Positions 42,556 to 50,956 of a stretch of DNA of 64,000 nucleotides are shown in pieces; position 1 is the first letter of the stretch, and every line of letters starts with the position of its first letter. The notes under the pieces were generated by a model, which saw only the letters and a program-made list of their open reading frames with translations, ran no database searches and had not been told where the DNA came from. This DNA comes from Flavobacteriales bacterium (GTDB taxonomy: Bacteria > Bacteroidota > Bacteroidia > Flavobacteriales_D > Crocinitomicaceae): contig CANFRV010000011.1 of assembly GCA_947449575.1 (NCBI GenBank), positions 43,055-107,054 on the forward strand, in the 5' to 3' direction. The position numbers and the translations under genes are program-made.

Positions 42556-44233
42556 ATCGAAGCGAATTCTCAAAATTGAGGTGGAAGGTAATAAAGTTTC
42601 CCGACCTATCGTGCGTATTTCTATACTAAGTATTGCACTTGCAATTGTTGTTAACTTAATTACCATTGCTGTAGTAACTGGTTTTCAACATGAAGTGCGA
42701 CAAAAAGTATCCGGATTCGGATCACATGCATTTATAATGAATGCAGGTGAAGGAAGCGTCTACGAATGTAATCCTATCCTCAAAAACCAGGCCTTTTTTT
42801 CAGGAATTAATCAGATGAATGGAGTTTCACATGTTCAAAAAATTGCTTACAAGCCTGTATTATTTCAATCTGATGAAAAAGAAATTAAATACGCCCTTTC
42901 GAATGGAAAAGATACCTCTCAATTTCAACAAGAAATTTTAGGTGCAATTATTAAAGGAGTAGGAGAAGATTTTGATTGGACTTTTTTTAGAGATCATTTA
43001 AAAAAAGGTAAATTACCCATCTTTAAACCAGATGAAATTTCAAACGAATTATTAATTTCTTCTCGAATTGCACGTGACTTAAATTACAAAGTAGGAGATG
43101 AAATAAGAGCTTTTTTTGTGAAAAAACAACCCGTCAAGAGAATGTTCAAAGTGGTGGGAATCTATGAGACCGGATTAGAAGAATTTGATAAAAAAATAGT
43201 AATTGGTGATCTTAAAAATATTCAAAAATTAAATGATTGGGGAATTCAAGCTTCAATAACACTAGATGATACATTAAATAAAGGCTATTTACTGATACGA
43301 GGAAATATCACGGGAGGCAATGGGAATTACAGATATGACTGGGGACGTGGATACGAAACAACGCCTGGATTATCATTTTGCCCTGTTAAAGACACTGTGA
43401 TTCGATTAATTGCCTCTGATTTTCTCACCACGATCGGCGGAAAAATCGAAACTGCAAGTATTCCAGACACGGCCTATTTATCAATTAAAGTGAGAGGAGA
43501 TAAAATGAGTTTTTGTGATTTCAAACTTACCTCTGGTGGAGAAATTATTCGAGATTTCTTAAACAAACAAGGAACTAAATATTCTCTTACATGCTCCAGA
43601 AAAAAATTGATTTTTGAACAAAAAGATGGAAAAGGTAGTTATCAAAATTATGTCAGTGGATTTGAAGTAATGGTCGATAATTGGGGTAATTTAGATAAAA
43701 TAATTAAAAAATTAAAAAGAAAAATTGAGTTTCAACCTACAGAAAATTTGGAAGAATTAAAAGTCACGAGTATCATGGACAACGAAGCAGATATTTTTGT
43801 GTGGTTGGGATTTCTAGATTTGAATGTGCTCATCATCTTAATTTTAATGATTGTCATTGGAATCATAAACATGGGATCTGCCCTTCTTGTTTTAATATTG
43901 ATCAGGACCAATTTTATTGGCATGCTAAAAGCAATGGGGGCAACCAATTGGAGTATACGAAAAATATTTTTATACCAAGGAGCATTTTTAATTGGAAAAG
44001 GAATGATAATCGGCAATATTGTAGGACTATCCTTTTGTTTTTTACAATCTCATTTTGGGCTAATAACTTTAAATCCAGAAGTATACTATTTAAATAAAGT
44101 TCCTATAGAACTTTCTTTTTGGCATTGGTTAATCCTAAATTTAGGAACTTTAGTAATTTGTGTTTTAGCGCTTGTAATTCCAAGTTATGTGATTACAAGA
44201 GTGAACCCTGTAAAAGCGATTAAGTTTAATTAA
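42536..44233 (+). CDS. FtsX/LolC-E-type ABC transporter permease
   Basis: A 565-residue inner-membrane protein with one N-terminal and three C-terminal hydrophobic segments around a large periplasmic domain. The N-terminus SFEYFISKRILKIEVEGNK, then SRPIVRISILSIALAIVVNL and TGFQHEVRQKVSGFGSHAFI match the lipoprotein-release permeases of Bacteroidota; the C-terminal domain ends ALVIPSYVITRVNPVKAIKF. I choose TTG 42536 (M-SFEYFISKR) by homology; GTG 42506 is the upstream alternative. No ATPase gene is adjacent. Substrate unknown, likely lipoproteins. Confidence 0.82.
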   Translation: MSFEYFISKRILKIEVEGNKVSRPIVRISILSIALAIVVNLITIAVVTGFQHEVRQKVSGFGSHAFIMNAGEGSVYECNPILKNQAFFSGINQMNGVSHVQKIAYKPVLFQSDEKEIKYALSNGKDTSQFQQEILGAIIKGVGEDFDWTFFRDHLKKGKLPIFKPDEISNELLISSRIARDLNYKVGDEIRAFFVKKQPVKRMFKVVGIYETGLEEFDKKIVIGDLKNIQKLNDWGIQASITLDDTLNKGYLLIRGNITGGNGNYRYDWGRGYETTPGLSFCPVKDTVIRLIASDFLTTIGGKIETASIPDTAYLSIKVRGDKMSFCDFKLTSGGEIIRDFLNKQGTKYSLTCSRKKLIFEQKDGKGSYQNYVSGFEVMVDNWGNLDKIIKKLKRKIEFQPTENLEELKVTSIMDNEADIFVWLGFLDLNVLIILILMIVIGIINMGSALLVLILIRTNFIGMLKAMGATNWSIRKIFLYQGAFLIGKGMIIGNIVGLSFCFLQSHFGLITLNPEVYYLNKVPIELSFWHWLILNLGTLVICVLALVIPSYVITRVNPVKAIKFN

Positions 44234-44329
44234 ATCACTCGCCTAAACGCTCCTACAATTTTTTATTTATTTCTCTTATTTTTATTATAAATTTCTTTTT
44301 AATTTAGAAGGATTCAAAATAAGGATTTG

Positions 44330-44337
44330 TATCTTTG
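44330..44337 (+). promoter_or_regulatory. -7 promoter box TATCTTTG of the sufS operon
   Basis: Perfect TAnnTTTG, 8 bases before the sufS ATG. Confidence 0.75.
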
Positions 44338-44345
44338 TATTTAGT

Positions 44346-45581
44346 ATGATACAAGGAAATAAAAAAAAGTTTAATGTCCGTGAAATTCGAGAGCAATTTC
44401 CAGCACTTCGCCAGTTGATTTATGGTAAAAATTTAATTTACTTTGACAACGGTGCAACATCTCAAAAACCTCAAATGGTCTTGGATGCCATCAATCTTTA
44501 TTATTCTAAAGACAATGCGAACATCCATCGTGGCGTTCATTATATGAGTCAGCAGGCAACCAATGGATATGAAGATTCTCGAAGAACGATTCAGAACTAT
44601 TTGAATGCTGAGAAGTCAGAAGAAATTATTTTCACAAAAGGAACCACTGATGGGATCAATTTGGTAGCCTTTTCTTATGGGCAACTTCTATCCGCTGGAG
44701 ATGAGATTTTAATTACTGCCATGGAGCATCATTCAAATATCGTTCCTTGGCAAATGCTTTGTGAACGAAAAGGGTGTGTTTTAAAAGTAGCTCCAATCAA
44801 TAAAAAAGGAGAATTGATTATGGAGGCTTTCGACGCCTTACTTTCTAAAAAAACGAAATTAGTCGCTGTTACACATATTTCAAATGCACTGGGAACAATC
44901 AATCCAGTAAAAGAATTAGCTAAAAAAGCGCATGCAGTTGGAGCTAAAATTTTAGTGGATGGAGCACAAAGTATTCAGCATACTAAAATAGATGTGCAAG
45001 ATATGAATTGTGATTTCTTTGTTTTCTCTAGTCACAAAGTTTTTGGTCCCACTGGTGTTGGTGTTCTTTATGGAAAAGAAGCGCTGCTTGAGAAGATGCC
45101 TCCCTATCAAGGCGGAGGAGACATGATTTTAAAAGTTACATTTGAACGCACGACTTACAACGAATTACCTTATAAATTTGAAGCAGGAACACCTCATATT
45201 GCTGGAGTAATTTGTTTAGCAAAGGCCATCGAATTTTTATCTTCCTATGACATGGAAGCAATTCAAAAACATGAAATAGAACTTGCCGAATATGCCCAAG
45301 ATATGTTAACCACTTTTGAAGGGGTGCATATTATTGGAGAAGCTAAAAAGAAAACCAGTGTCGTTTCATTTACAGTAGATGGTTTACATCCTTTTGATAT
45401 TGGAACTTTGTTGGATAAACAAGGAATTGCGGTCAGAACTGGACATCATTGCACACAACCTTTAATGGATTTTTATAAGATTCCAGGGACAATTCGTGCC
45501 TCATTTGCATTTTACAACACGAAAGAAGAGATCGATTTCTTTATTTCTGCCGTTGAAAAAAGTATAAATATGCTACGTTGA
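44346..45581 (+). CDS. sufS: Cysteine desulfurase SufS
   Basis: A 411-residue group II cysteine desulfurase that takes sulfur from cysteine for iron-sulfur cluster assembly. The PLP lysine is Lys231 in FVFSSHKVFGPTGVG and the persulfide cysteine is Cys369 in RTGHHCTQPLMD. It is first in a run with sufE, sufT, fabF and a DUF2480 gene. sufBCD are outside the window. A perfect promoter box lies 8 bases upstream. Confidence 0.95.
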   Translation: MIQGNKKKFNVREIREQFPALRQLIYGKNLIYFDNGATSQKPQMVLDAINLYYSKDNANIHRGVHYMSQQATNGYEDSRRTIQNYLNAEKSEEIIFTKGTTDGINLVAFSYGQLLSAGDEILITAMEHHSNIVPWQMLCERKGCVLKVAPINKKGELIMEAFDALLSKKTKLVAVTHISNALGTINPVKELAKKAHAVGAKILVDGAQSIQHTKIDVQDMNCDFFVFSSHKVFGPTGVGVLYGKEALLEKMPPYQGGGDMILKVTFERTTYNELPYKFEAGTPHIAGVICLAKAIEFLSSYDMEAIQKHEIELAEYAQDMLTTFEGVHIIGEAKKKTSVVSFTVDGLHPFDIGTLLDKQGIAVRTGHHCTQPLMDFYKIPGTIRASFAFYNTKEEIDFFISAVEKSINMLR

Positions 45582-45592
45582 AAAAAGAAATT

Positions 45593-46003
45593 ATGACACT
45601 TGAAGAGAAACAACAAGAAATAATTCAAGACTTCGCCATTTTTGACGATTGGATGGAGAAATATGAATATATCATTGAATTAGGGAAAGAATTACCTATC
45701 ATTCAAGCAGATAAAAAGACAGAAGATCGTCTGATTATTGGATGCCAATCGCAAGTTTGGTTAGATTCTTCCCTTGAAAATGGAAAAATGCAGTTTTATG
45801 CTGATTCCGACGCTATCATAACGAAAGGGATTATCGGACTTTTAATAAGAGTTCTGAATAATGAAACTCCAGAAGATATTGCAAAAGTAGATTTACATTT
45901 TATTCGAGAAATTGGTTTACAAGAACATTTATCAATCACCCGCTCTAATGGATTGGTAAGCATGATAAAAAAAATAAAAATGAGCGCCTTAATGGCGGTT
46001 TAA
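45593..46003 (+). CDS. sufE: Sulfur-transfer protein SufE
   Basis: A 136-residue SufE, which accepts persulfide sulfur from SufS. The acceptor is Cys51 in LIIGCQSQVWLD; the FDDWMEKYEYIIELGKELP stretch is a family signature. ATG 45593 (MTLEEKQQEIIQDF) is preferred over TTG 45578, which overlaps the sufS stop. It is followed after 11 bases by sufT. Confidence 0.95.
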   Translation: MTLEEKQQEIIQDFAIFDDWMEKYEYIIELGKELPIIQADKKTEDRLIIGCQSQVWLDSSLENGKMQFYADSDAIITKGIIGLLIRVLNNETPEDIAKVDLHFIREIGLQEHLSITRSNGLVSMIKKIKMSALMAV

Positions 46004-46014
46004 TATAGGTTAAT

Positions 46015-46317
46015 ATGGAATTAGAAGATACAATTGTTGCCGTTTTAAAAACGATATACGACCCAGAAATACCTGTCGATATCTACGAATTGGGACTAAT
46101 TTACGAAGTGAAAATTGACAAAGAGGATAATGTTGAAATTGAAATGACTTTAACATCACCGAATTGTCCTGTAGCTGAAACAATGCCGAAAGAAGTTGAA
46201 GAAAAAGTTGCCTATATATTGGGAGTGAAATCCGCTAAAGTAAACATCGTTTTTGATCCACCTTGGACCAAAGATATGATGAGTGAGGAAGCTCAGCTTG
46301 AATTAGGATTTATGTAA
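46015..46317 (+). CDS. sufT: SUF-system maturation protein SufT (DUF59/MIP18 family)
   Basis: A 100-residue DUF59 protein. The signature VLKTIYDPEIPVDIYELGLI and the Cys-containing LTSPNCPVAETMP are present. Such proteins help deliver iron-sulfur clusters to targets. It sits within the suf operon, which supports the role. Confidence 0.9.
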   Translation: MELEDTIVAVLKTIYDPEIPVDIYELGLIYEVKIDKEDNVEIEMTLTSPNCPVAETMPKEVEEKVAYILGVKSAKVNIVFDPPWTKDMMSEEAQLELGFM

Positions 46318-46348
46318 AAGTGGATTGAGGGTTAGTAAAAATTAGAGA

Positions 46349-47593
46349 ATGAAAAGAGTTGTAGTTACTGGAATCGGTGCATTGACACCAATTGGAAATA
46401 ATTTAAATGAATTTTGGACAAATTTAAAAAATGGAGTTAGCGGTGCTGGTCCAATAACTAAATTTGACACTAGTAATTTCAAAGCAAAATTTGCCTGTGA
46501 ACTGAAGAATTTTGATTCAAAAAATTATTTTGATGTCAAAGAAATCAGAAAATACGACCCCTTTTCTCAATATGCATTGATTGCCGTTGCTGAAGCAGTT
46601 GAGCACGGGAAAATTGATTTTGAAACATTAAACAGAGACAGAATTGGCGTTATTTGGGGTTCAGGAAATGGAGGCATTCAAACATTTCAGGACCAAATGA
46701 AGGAATACTGTGAAGGAGATGGAATTCCAAGATTTACACCCTATTTTATTCCACGAATTTTGGTAGATATTGCCTCCGGTATCATATCGATCAAATACGG
46801 ACTAAGAGGAGTAAATTTTTGTCCCGTTTCGGCTTGTGCTACCTCTAATACAGCAATGATTGAAGCGTTCAATTATGTAAAATGGGGAAAAGCAGATATG
46901 ATTATCACGGGAGGATCTGAGGCAGCTATCACTGAATCTGCAATCGGCGGATTTTCTTCTGCTAAAGCCCTTTCTACACGAAATGATTCACCAGAAACCG
47001 CTTCTCGTCCTTTCGATGTGACAAGAGATGGTTTTGTGATGGGAGAAGGAGCAGGCGCAATAATTGTTGAAGAATATGAACATGCAATCAAACGTGGAGC
47101 CACTATTTATGGAGAAATTGTTGGAGGAGGAATGGCAGCAGATGCCTATCATTTAACAGGAACCCATCCAGAAGGAGATGGTGCCGTTTTAGGAATGAAT
47201 GAAGCGCTAAGAGAAGCTGGGATTTCTGCAGATGAAATTGATCATATAAATATGCATGCGACCTCCACTTCATTGGGAGATAATAGTGAATTAATTGCAG
47301 CCAAACGTGTCTTCGGCGCTAGAAGTTCATTAGCCGTTTCTGCTACAAAATCTATGACAGGACACTTATTGGGAGCTGCTGGAGCAATAGAAGGAATTGC
47401 CTGCTTAATGGCGTTACAAGAAAATACTGTTCCTCCAACGATCAATACCACTGAAATAGAACCAGAATTTGCAAATCTTTTCACTTTCCCGTTAGGAAAA
47501 TCAGTAGAAAAAGGAATGACGTATGCTATGAGTAATACGTTTGGTTTTGGAGGACATATCGCTTCGATTGTTTTTAAGAAATATGTGCAGTAG
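46349..47593 (+). CDS. fabF: Beta-ketoacyl-ACP synthase II
   Basis: A 414-residue thiolase-fold condensing enzyme of fatty-acid elongation. The Cys-His-His triad is visible: Cys163 in VSACATSN, His303 in MHATSTSLGD and His339 in GHLLGAAGA. Its place, 31 bases after sufT and before a DUF2480 gene, is unusual because Bacteroidota fabF normally follows acpP. It may be a second FabF rather than the housekeeping copy. It is full length and intact. Confidence 0.93.
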   Translation: MKRVVVTGIGALTPIGNNLNEFWTNLKNGVSGAGPITKFDTSNFKAKFACELKNFDSKNYFDVKEIRKYDPFSQYALIAVAEAVEHGKIDFETLNRDRIGVIWGSGNGGIQTFQDQMKEYCEGDGIPRFTPYFIPRILVDIASGIISIKYGLRGVNFCPVSACATSNTAMIEAFNYVKWGKADMIITGGSEAAITESAIGGFSSAKALSTRNDSPETASRPFDVTRDGFVMGEGAGAIIVEEYEHAIKRGATIYGEIVGGGMAADAYHLTGTHPEGDGAVLGMNEALREAGISADEIDHINMHATSTSLGDNSELIAAKRVFGARSSLAVSATKSMTGHLLGAAGAIEGIACLMALQENTVPPTINTTEIEPEFANLFTFPLGKSVEKGMTYAMSNTFGFGGHIASIVFKKYVQ

Positions 47594-47596
47594 AAG

Positions 47597-47653
47597 GTTA
47601 GATATTAGACTAGAAGATACAAGACTAAAGACTGGAAGACGTTAGATTTTAGA
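47597..47653 (+). repeat. AGAC-rich degenerate intergenic repeat (copy B)
   Basis: Units such as TTAGATATTAGAC, AGAAGATACAAGAC, TAAAGACTGGAAGAC and GTTAGATTTTAGAC follow one another between fabF and the DUF2480 gene. Related strings are found at 6561-6613 and 59503-59620. Confidence 0.5.
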
Positions 47654-47666
47654 CACAGAATGGGAC

Positions 47667-48170
47667 ATGGAGGAAATTAGAAATAAAGTTACTGAAAGCG
47701 GATTAATCAGTTTGGATTTAGCTAAATACAAACCGATGCAAGAAATTGTGGGGGTGGATATTGCGGATCAATTATGGCAAGGTCTCGTTCTGAAGGAAAA
47801 AGATTTTCGATCATGGGTGAAAGAAAATGATTGGTCCTTTTACGCCAATAAAGCTGTTTATATTCATTGTTCTGCCGATGCCATTATTCCAACGTGGGCT
47901 TTTATGCTTGTTTCCTCCCATTTAAATGGCGTTTCCTCTTCCTATTTAGTTGGTAACAAAGAAGATATCCAAAAACAAATCATCATCACCAATATTAAAA
48001 ATGAACCACTTTCTCCATTTATCGATGGAAAAGTAATCATCAAAGGTTGTTCAGACATTCCTGCTGCCGATTTCTCAATGGTTGAATTAGTAAAACACCT
48101 CCAACCCGTTGTGAAAAGTATTATGTATGGTGAACCATGCAGTACCGTTCCGGTTTTCAAGAGAAAATAA
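47667..48170 (+). CDS. DUF2480 family protein
   Basis: A 167-residue Bacteroidota-specific protein of unknown function. Family strings include LISLDLAKYKPMQEIVGVDI, the LWQGLVLKEKDFR motif, AVYIHCSADAIIPTWAFM and a Cys in VIIKGCSDIP. DUF2480 genes are habitually found next to suf genes, as here, so a link with iron-sulfur assembly is plausible but unproven. A strong terminator follows. Confidence 0.9.
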   Translation: MEEIRNKVTESGLISLDLAKYKPMQEIVGVDIADQLWQGLVLKEKDFRSWVKENDWSFYANKAVYIHCSADAIIPTWAFMLVSSHLNGVSSSYLVGNKEDIQKQIIITNIKNEPLSPFIDGKVIIKGCSDIPAADFSMVELVKHLQPVVKSIMYGEPCSTVPVFKRK

Positions 48171-48171
48171 A

Positions 48172-48206
48172 AAAATACGAGAAGATGTGATCTTTCGTAT
48201 TTTCTT
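48172..48206 (+). terminator. Rho-independent terminator of the suf-fabF unit
   Basis: AAATACGA-G-AAGAT, loop GTG, ATCTT-TCGTATTT: a 13-pair stem with one bulge, followed by T-rich sequence. Nearly symmetrical, so may work both ways. Confidence 0.75.
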
Positions 48207-48232
48207 TTGACAATTAAAAGTTTCTATTTTAC

Positions 48233-48949
48233 CTATTGATTTGCATTTCTTTCCTTCAGTAAATCAAAATAACTTTTCGTTTCTAATATTACAACACCCC
48301 CTAAAGTATCTCCATATTTTGCAGGCATTCCTCCAGTGTAAACTGTCATACTTCCGATTGCGCAACTTGGTACTGTGCCAATTGAACTTGTTTTAACTCC
48401 ATCAATTAAGTACAACATCTCCCCTTTGCGTGAACCCCTAAACATTAGTTCTCCATCATCCGATTTTTTGATTTCTGGTGACATGCCGATTAACATATCT
48501 TTAATAGAAAACTTACTGGGACTGTGTTTAATATCGGCTGAAGATAATTTATACGTTGGAATAGCTGTTATTTCAATTTTCATTATTTGATGCACTGCGG
48601 TCACCACATGCTCACCAATGTCGGTCGAAACCATTTTTTGAAATTTCACAACACCTATACTTCCAAAGCCATCTGACGCCACAAGTACAGGGATATTAAA
48701 CATTGTGTCGAGTTCAGATTTAATAGTTAACAAATAACTACCTGCAGGAATAGCACTAATTCTAAACCTTCCATCAGGATCCGTTTTAGCTTGATATATT
48801 TTATCATTATCACTAATCCACACTTTGGCATCAAAAATACCCTCAGTCGATTTTGAATCTACAACTGTTCCTATTACTTCACCCAGAGATCCTTGTCCAA
48901 ATGCCCATCCTCCACTTGAAAGGAAAAGGAAAATTATTACTTTCTTCAT
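48233..48949 (-). CDS. Carboxypeptidase-like regulatory domain protein with TonB plug, no barrel
   Basis: A 238-residue exported protein with signal peptide MKKVIIFLFLSSGGWAFGQ. Residues ~22-110 form a CarboxypepD_reg/CNA-B sandwich (VIGTVVDSKSTEGIFDAKV, TDPDGRFRISAIPAGSYLL). Residues ~125-230 are a TonB-receptor plug (SIKDMLIGMSPEIKKSDDGE, MLYLIDGVK, SMTVYTGGMPAKYGDTLGGV). A normal receptor would continue for 600 residues of barrel; here the frame stops after YFDLLKERNANQ, with no barrel downstream. It may be a dedicated short protein or a decayed receptor. Confidence 0.8.
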   Translation of the reverse strand: MKKVIIFLFLSSGGWAFGQGSLGEVIGTVVDSKSTEGIFDAKVWISDNDKIYQAKTDPDGRFRISAIPAGSYLLTIKSELDTMFNIPVLVASDGFGSIGVVKFQKMVSTDIGEHVVTAVHQIMKIEITAIPTYKLSSADIKHSPSKFSIKDMLIGMSPEIKKSDDGELMFRGSRKGEMLYLIDGVKTSSIGTVPSCAIGSMTVYTGGMPAKYGDTLGGVVILETKSYFDLLKERNANQ

Positions 48950-49024
48950 ACGCTTTACTTATTAAATTAAACATTTTCAAGTGAGATGTAGAAAGAAATA
49001 TAATTCCATAAAAATGAAATAAAA

Positions 49025-49059
49025 CAAAAATCCCTTGCACTTTAAAAAGAACAAGGGAT
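49025..49059 (-). terminator. Rho-independent terminator after fabD
   Basis: Minus strand ATCCCTTG ... CAAGGGAT followed by TTTTTG, about 22 bases beyond the stop codon. Confidence 0.8.
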
Positions 49060-49080
49060 CTATTTTTTAAACTATTAATC

Positions 49081-49965
49081 TTACACCAATGAAGCGCTAG
49101 AGCATGGGAAAGCTCTATCCACTTTTTTGAATAATCCCTGTAAAACTTTTCCCGGACCTACTTCAATCACTTCTGTTGCACCATCTGCTATCATTTGATT
49201 CATTGTTTGTGTCCAGCGCACAGGAGCTGTTAATTGAGAAACCAAATTCCGTTTAATTTCTGAAGGATCAGAAACTGCAGTTGCCGTCACATTTTGATAT
49301 ACTGGGCATTTGGGCTGATTAAATTGTGTATTTTCAATTGCAGCGGCTAACTCTTCTCTTGCAGGCTCCATTAAAGGAGAATGAAAAGCTCCACCCACAG
49401 GCAAAACAAGCGCGCGTTTGGCTCCAGCCTCAGTCAATTTAATACACGCCTCATCTATCGCTGCAACTGATCCAGAAATCACTAATTGTCCTGGACAATT
49501 ATAATTAGCAGCTACTACCACGCCCTCTATTTTTTGACAAATATCCTCAACTACCTCATCGTCTAATCCAAGAATTGCTGCCATCGTTGACGGTTCAATT
49601 TCACACGCCTTTTGCATTGCTAAAGCACGCTGATATACCAACTTTAAAGCATCTTCAAAGTGCAAGGTCCCGTTCGCTACTAAAGCAGAAAATTCACCTA
49701 AAGAATGACCCGCAACCATATCTGGCTGAAAAGAATCTCCTAAGCAAGCTGCCAATATAGTGGAATGCAAAAATATTGCTGGCTGCGTTACTTTGGTTTG
49801 CTTTAATTCTTCGTCAGTACCTTCAAACATAATTTTGACAATGTCAAATCCAAGAACTTCATTTGCTTTCAAAAACATTTCTTTTGCCAAGGCTGAATTA
49901 TCATAAAGATCCTTCCCCATACCAGGAAATTGCGCCCCTTGTCCGGGGAATACATATGCTTTCAT
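49081..49965 (-). CDS. fabD: Malonyl-CoA:ACP transacylase
   Basis: A 294-residue acyltransferase that loads malonyl units on acyl carrier protein. The catalytic Ser88 lies in GHSLGE and His195 in GGAFHSPLM; FPGQGAQFPGMG is the N-terminal signature. Single-gene unit with a -7 box upstream and a terminator downstream. fabF lies about 1.5 kb away on the other strand. Confidence 0.95.
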   Translation of the reverse strand: MKAYVFPGQGAQFPGMGKDLYDNSALAKEMFLKANEVLGFDIVKIMFEGTDEELKQTKVTQPAIFLHSTILAACLGDSFQPDMVAGHSLGEFSALVANGTLHFEDALKLVYQRALAMQKACEIEPSTMAAILGLDDEVVEDICQKIEGVVVAANYNCPGQLVISGSVAAIDEACIKLTEAGAKRALVLPVGGAFHSPLMEPAREELAAAIENTQFNQPKCPVYQNVTATAVSDPSEIKRNLVSQLTAPVRWTQTMNQMIADGATEVIEVGPGKVLQGLFKKVDRAFPCSSASLV

Positions 49966-49995
49966 ACTTTTATTTTATATTAATATTTTGAATTA

Positions 49996-50003
49996 CAAAT
50001 GTA
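49996..50003 (-). promoter_or_regulatory. -7 promoter box TACATTTG of fabD
   Basis: Perfect TAnnTTTG on the minus strand, 30 bases before the ATG. Confidence 0.65.
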
Positions 50004-50115
50004 AGAAAATTGGCGATTTATGTTCAAACATAGAAAATAAACGAAATGATAAATAGAATTTGAAATGAATTTAATTACTAATAGGGAAGAACTCAAAGTT
50101 ACTTTTCTAGAAAAA

Positions 50116-50367
50116 TTATCTAATCAATTTTTTAGAATTTTTCTCTGCTTTTTTACTTTGATGCTTAGCAGCCATTCTCTTTCGTGCTTTTTTACGTTGA
50201 AGATTCATTCGACGTATTTCTTTATCCGCCTGTTTTTGAACCATGCTATTTCGTGTTGCCACCACCCTATTATGACTCACTTCTCTATTGTAATTTGGCT
50301 GATACGGTTTTGGAGCACATCGCATTCCGAGCATCAAGAGTAAAAAGATAAACAGAATACGTTTCAT
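50116..50367 (-). CDS. Small basic lipoprotein, 83 residues
   Basis: A lipoprotein with signal MKRILFIFLLLMLGMRC (Cys17 as lipidation site). The mature part starts APKPYQPNYNREVSHN and is very rich in Lys and Arg (IRRMNLQRKKARKRMAAKHQ, KKAEKNSKK). No family is recognised. ATG 50367 is chosen; the frame is open to 50487 but the promoter box lies between. The basic tail might touch lipopolysaccharide or peptidoglycan, but this is a guess. Confidence 0.65.
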   Translation of the reverse strand: MKRILFIFLLLMLGMRCAPKPYQPNYNREVSHNRVVATRNSMVQKQADKEIRRMNLQRKKARKRMAAKHQSKKAEKNSKKLIR

Positions 50368-50435
50368 TTTTTTATTGTTTAATTTTTTGTGTAACTGACT
50401 TTTGGAATCTAGATTACTATAAATCTTGTTAGCCA

Positions 50436-50443
50436 CAAATATA
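50436..50443 (-). promoter_or_regulatory. -7 promoter box TATATTTG of the small lipoprotein gene
   Basis: Perfect TAnnTTTG on the minus strand, 68 bases before ATG 50367. Confidence 0.6.
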
Positions 50444-50552
50444 GTTTTATTATTTAAAATAGCTAGAAAAATAGAGTCATATAACACTAAAATATTAACT
50501 AGTAATTGTTATTAACCTGATTACAGGATTATTCCACAAAACATAAATGCAT

Positions 50553-50583
50553 AAAAAAAGTCTTCCATTCGAAAGACTTTTTT
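50553..50583 (-). terminator. Terminator of tRNA-Gln
   Basis: Minus strand AAGTCTTTC-GAATG-GAAGACTT with trailing T run, directly after the tRNA. The stem reads similarly on both strands. Confidence 0.75.
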
Positions 50584-50584
50584 G

Positions 50585-50657
50585 TTGGCCCACTAGGGCT
50601 CGAACCTAGACTCTTCTATACCAAAAACAGACGTGTTGCCAGTTACACCATGGGCCA
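50585..50657 (-). tRNA. tRNA-Gln (anticodon TTG)
   Basis: A 73-base cloverleaf on the minus strand. Acceptor arms TGGCCCA and TGGGCCA pair fully; the anticodon loop is TTTTGGT between TCTGT and ATAGA; the T arm is CTAGG-TTCGAGC-CCTAG. CCA is not encoded. Confidence 0.95.
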
Positions 50658-50667
50658 ATTGTGGGCG

Positions 50668-50675
50668 CAAAGTTA
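50668..50675 (-). promoter_or_regulatory. -7 promoter box TAACTTTG of tRNA-Gln, with TTTG at -33 position
   Basis: Perfect TAnnTTTG 10 bases before the tRNA 5' end; a TTTG at 50693-50696 lies 17 bases further upstream, close to the expected -33 position. This is the most complete promoter in the window. Confidence 0.75.
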
Positions 50676-50956
50676 CAAAGAAAATTGAAAATCAAAAGTA
50701 AAAAATCAATTATTTTTAATTTTATCGCATCTTGTACGAAAAGTTGAAATTACACTCCTATTTTTCAATTACTTATAGAACTTCATTCTGATTCATTTAG
50801 GCTTACTTTTTTCTAGTTTTATTTTCATAAAACAATGTAAATTAAAAAATTATTTTTAGTTCAAAGTAATGTTTACGTAATTTTTAACTATTTAATTAAA
50901 GTCATAATAGTTTATATTACTAAATTCGCATATTGAATAAGAAATATTATTATTTT
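50676..50956. other. Intergenic region before the DUF2723 gene (no gene seen)
   Basis: AT-rich sequence with no convincing open frame. No perfect TAnnTTTG box is visible on the plus strand before the DUF2723 gene. Confidence 0.5.
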
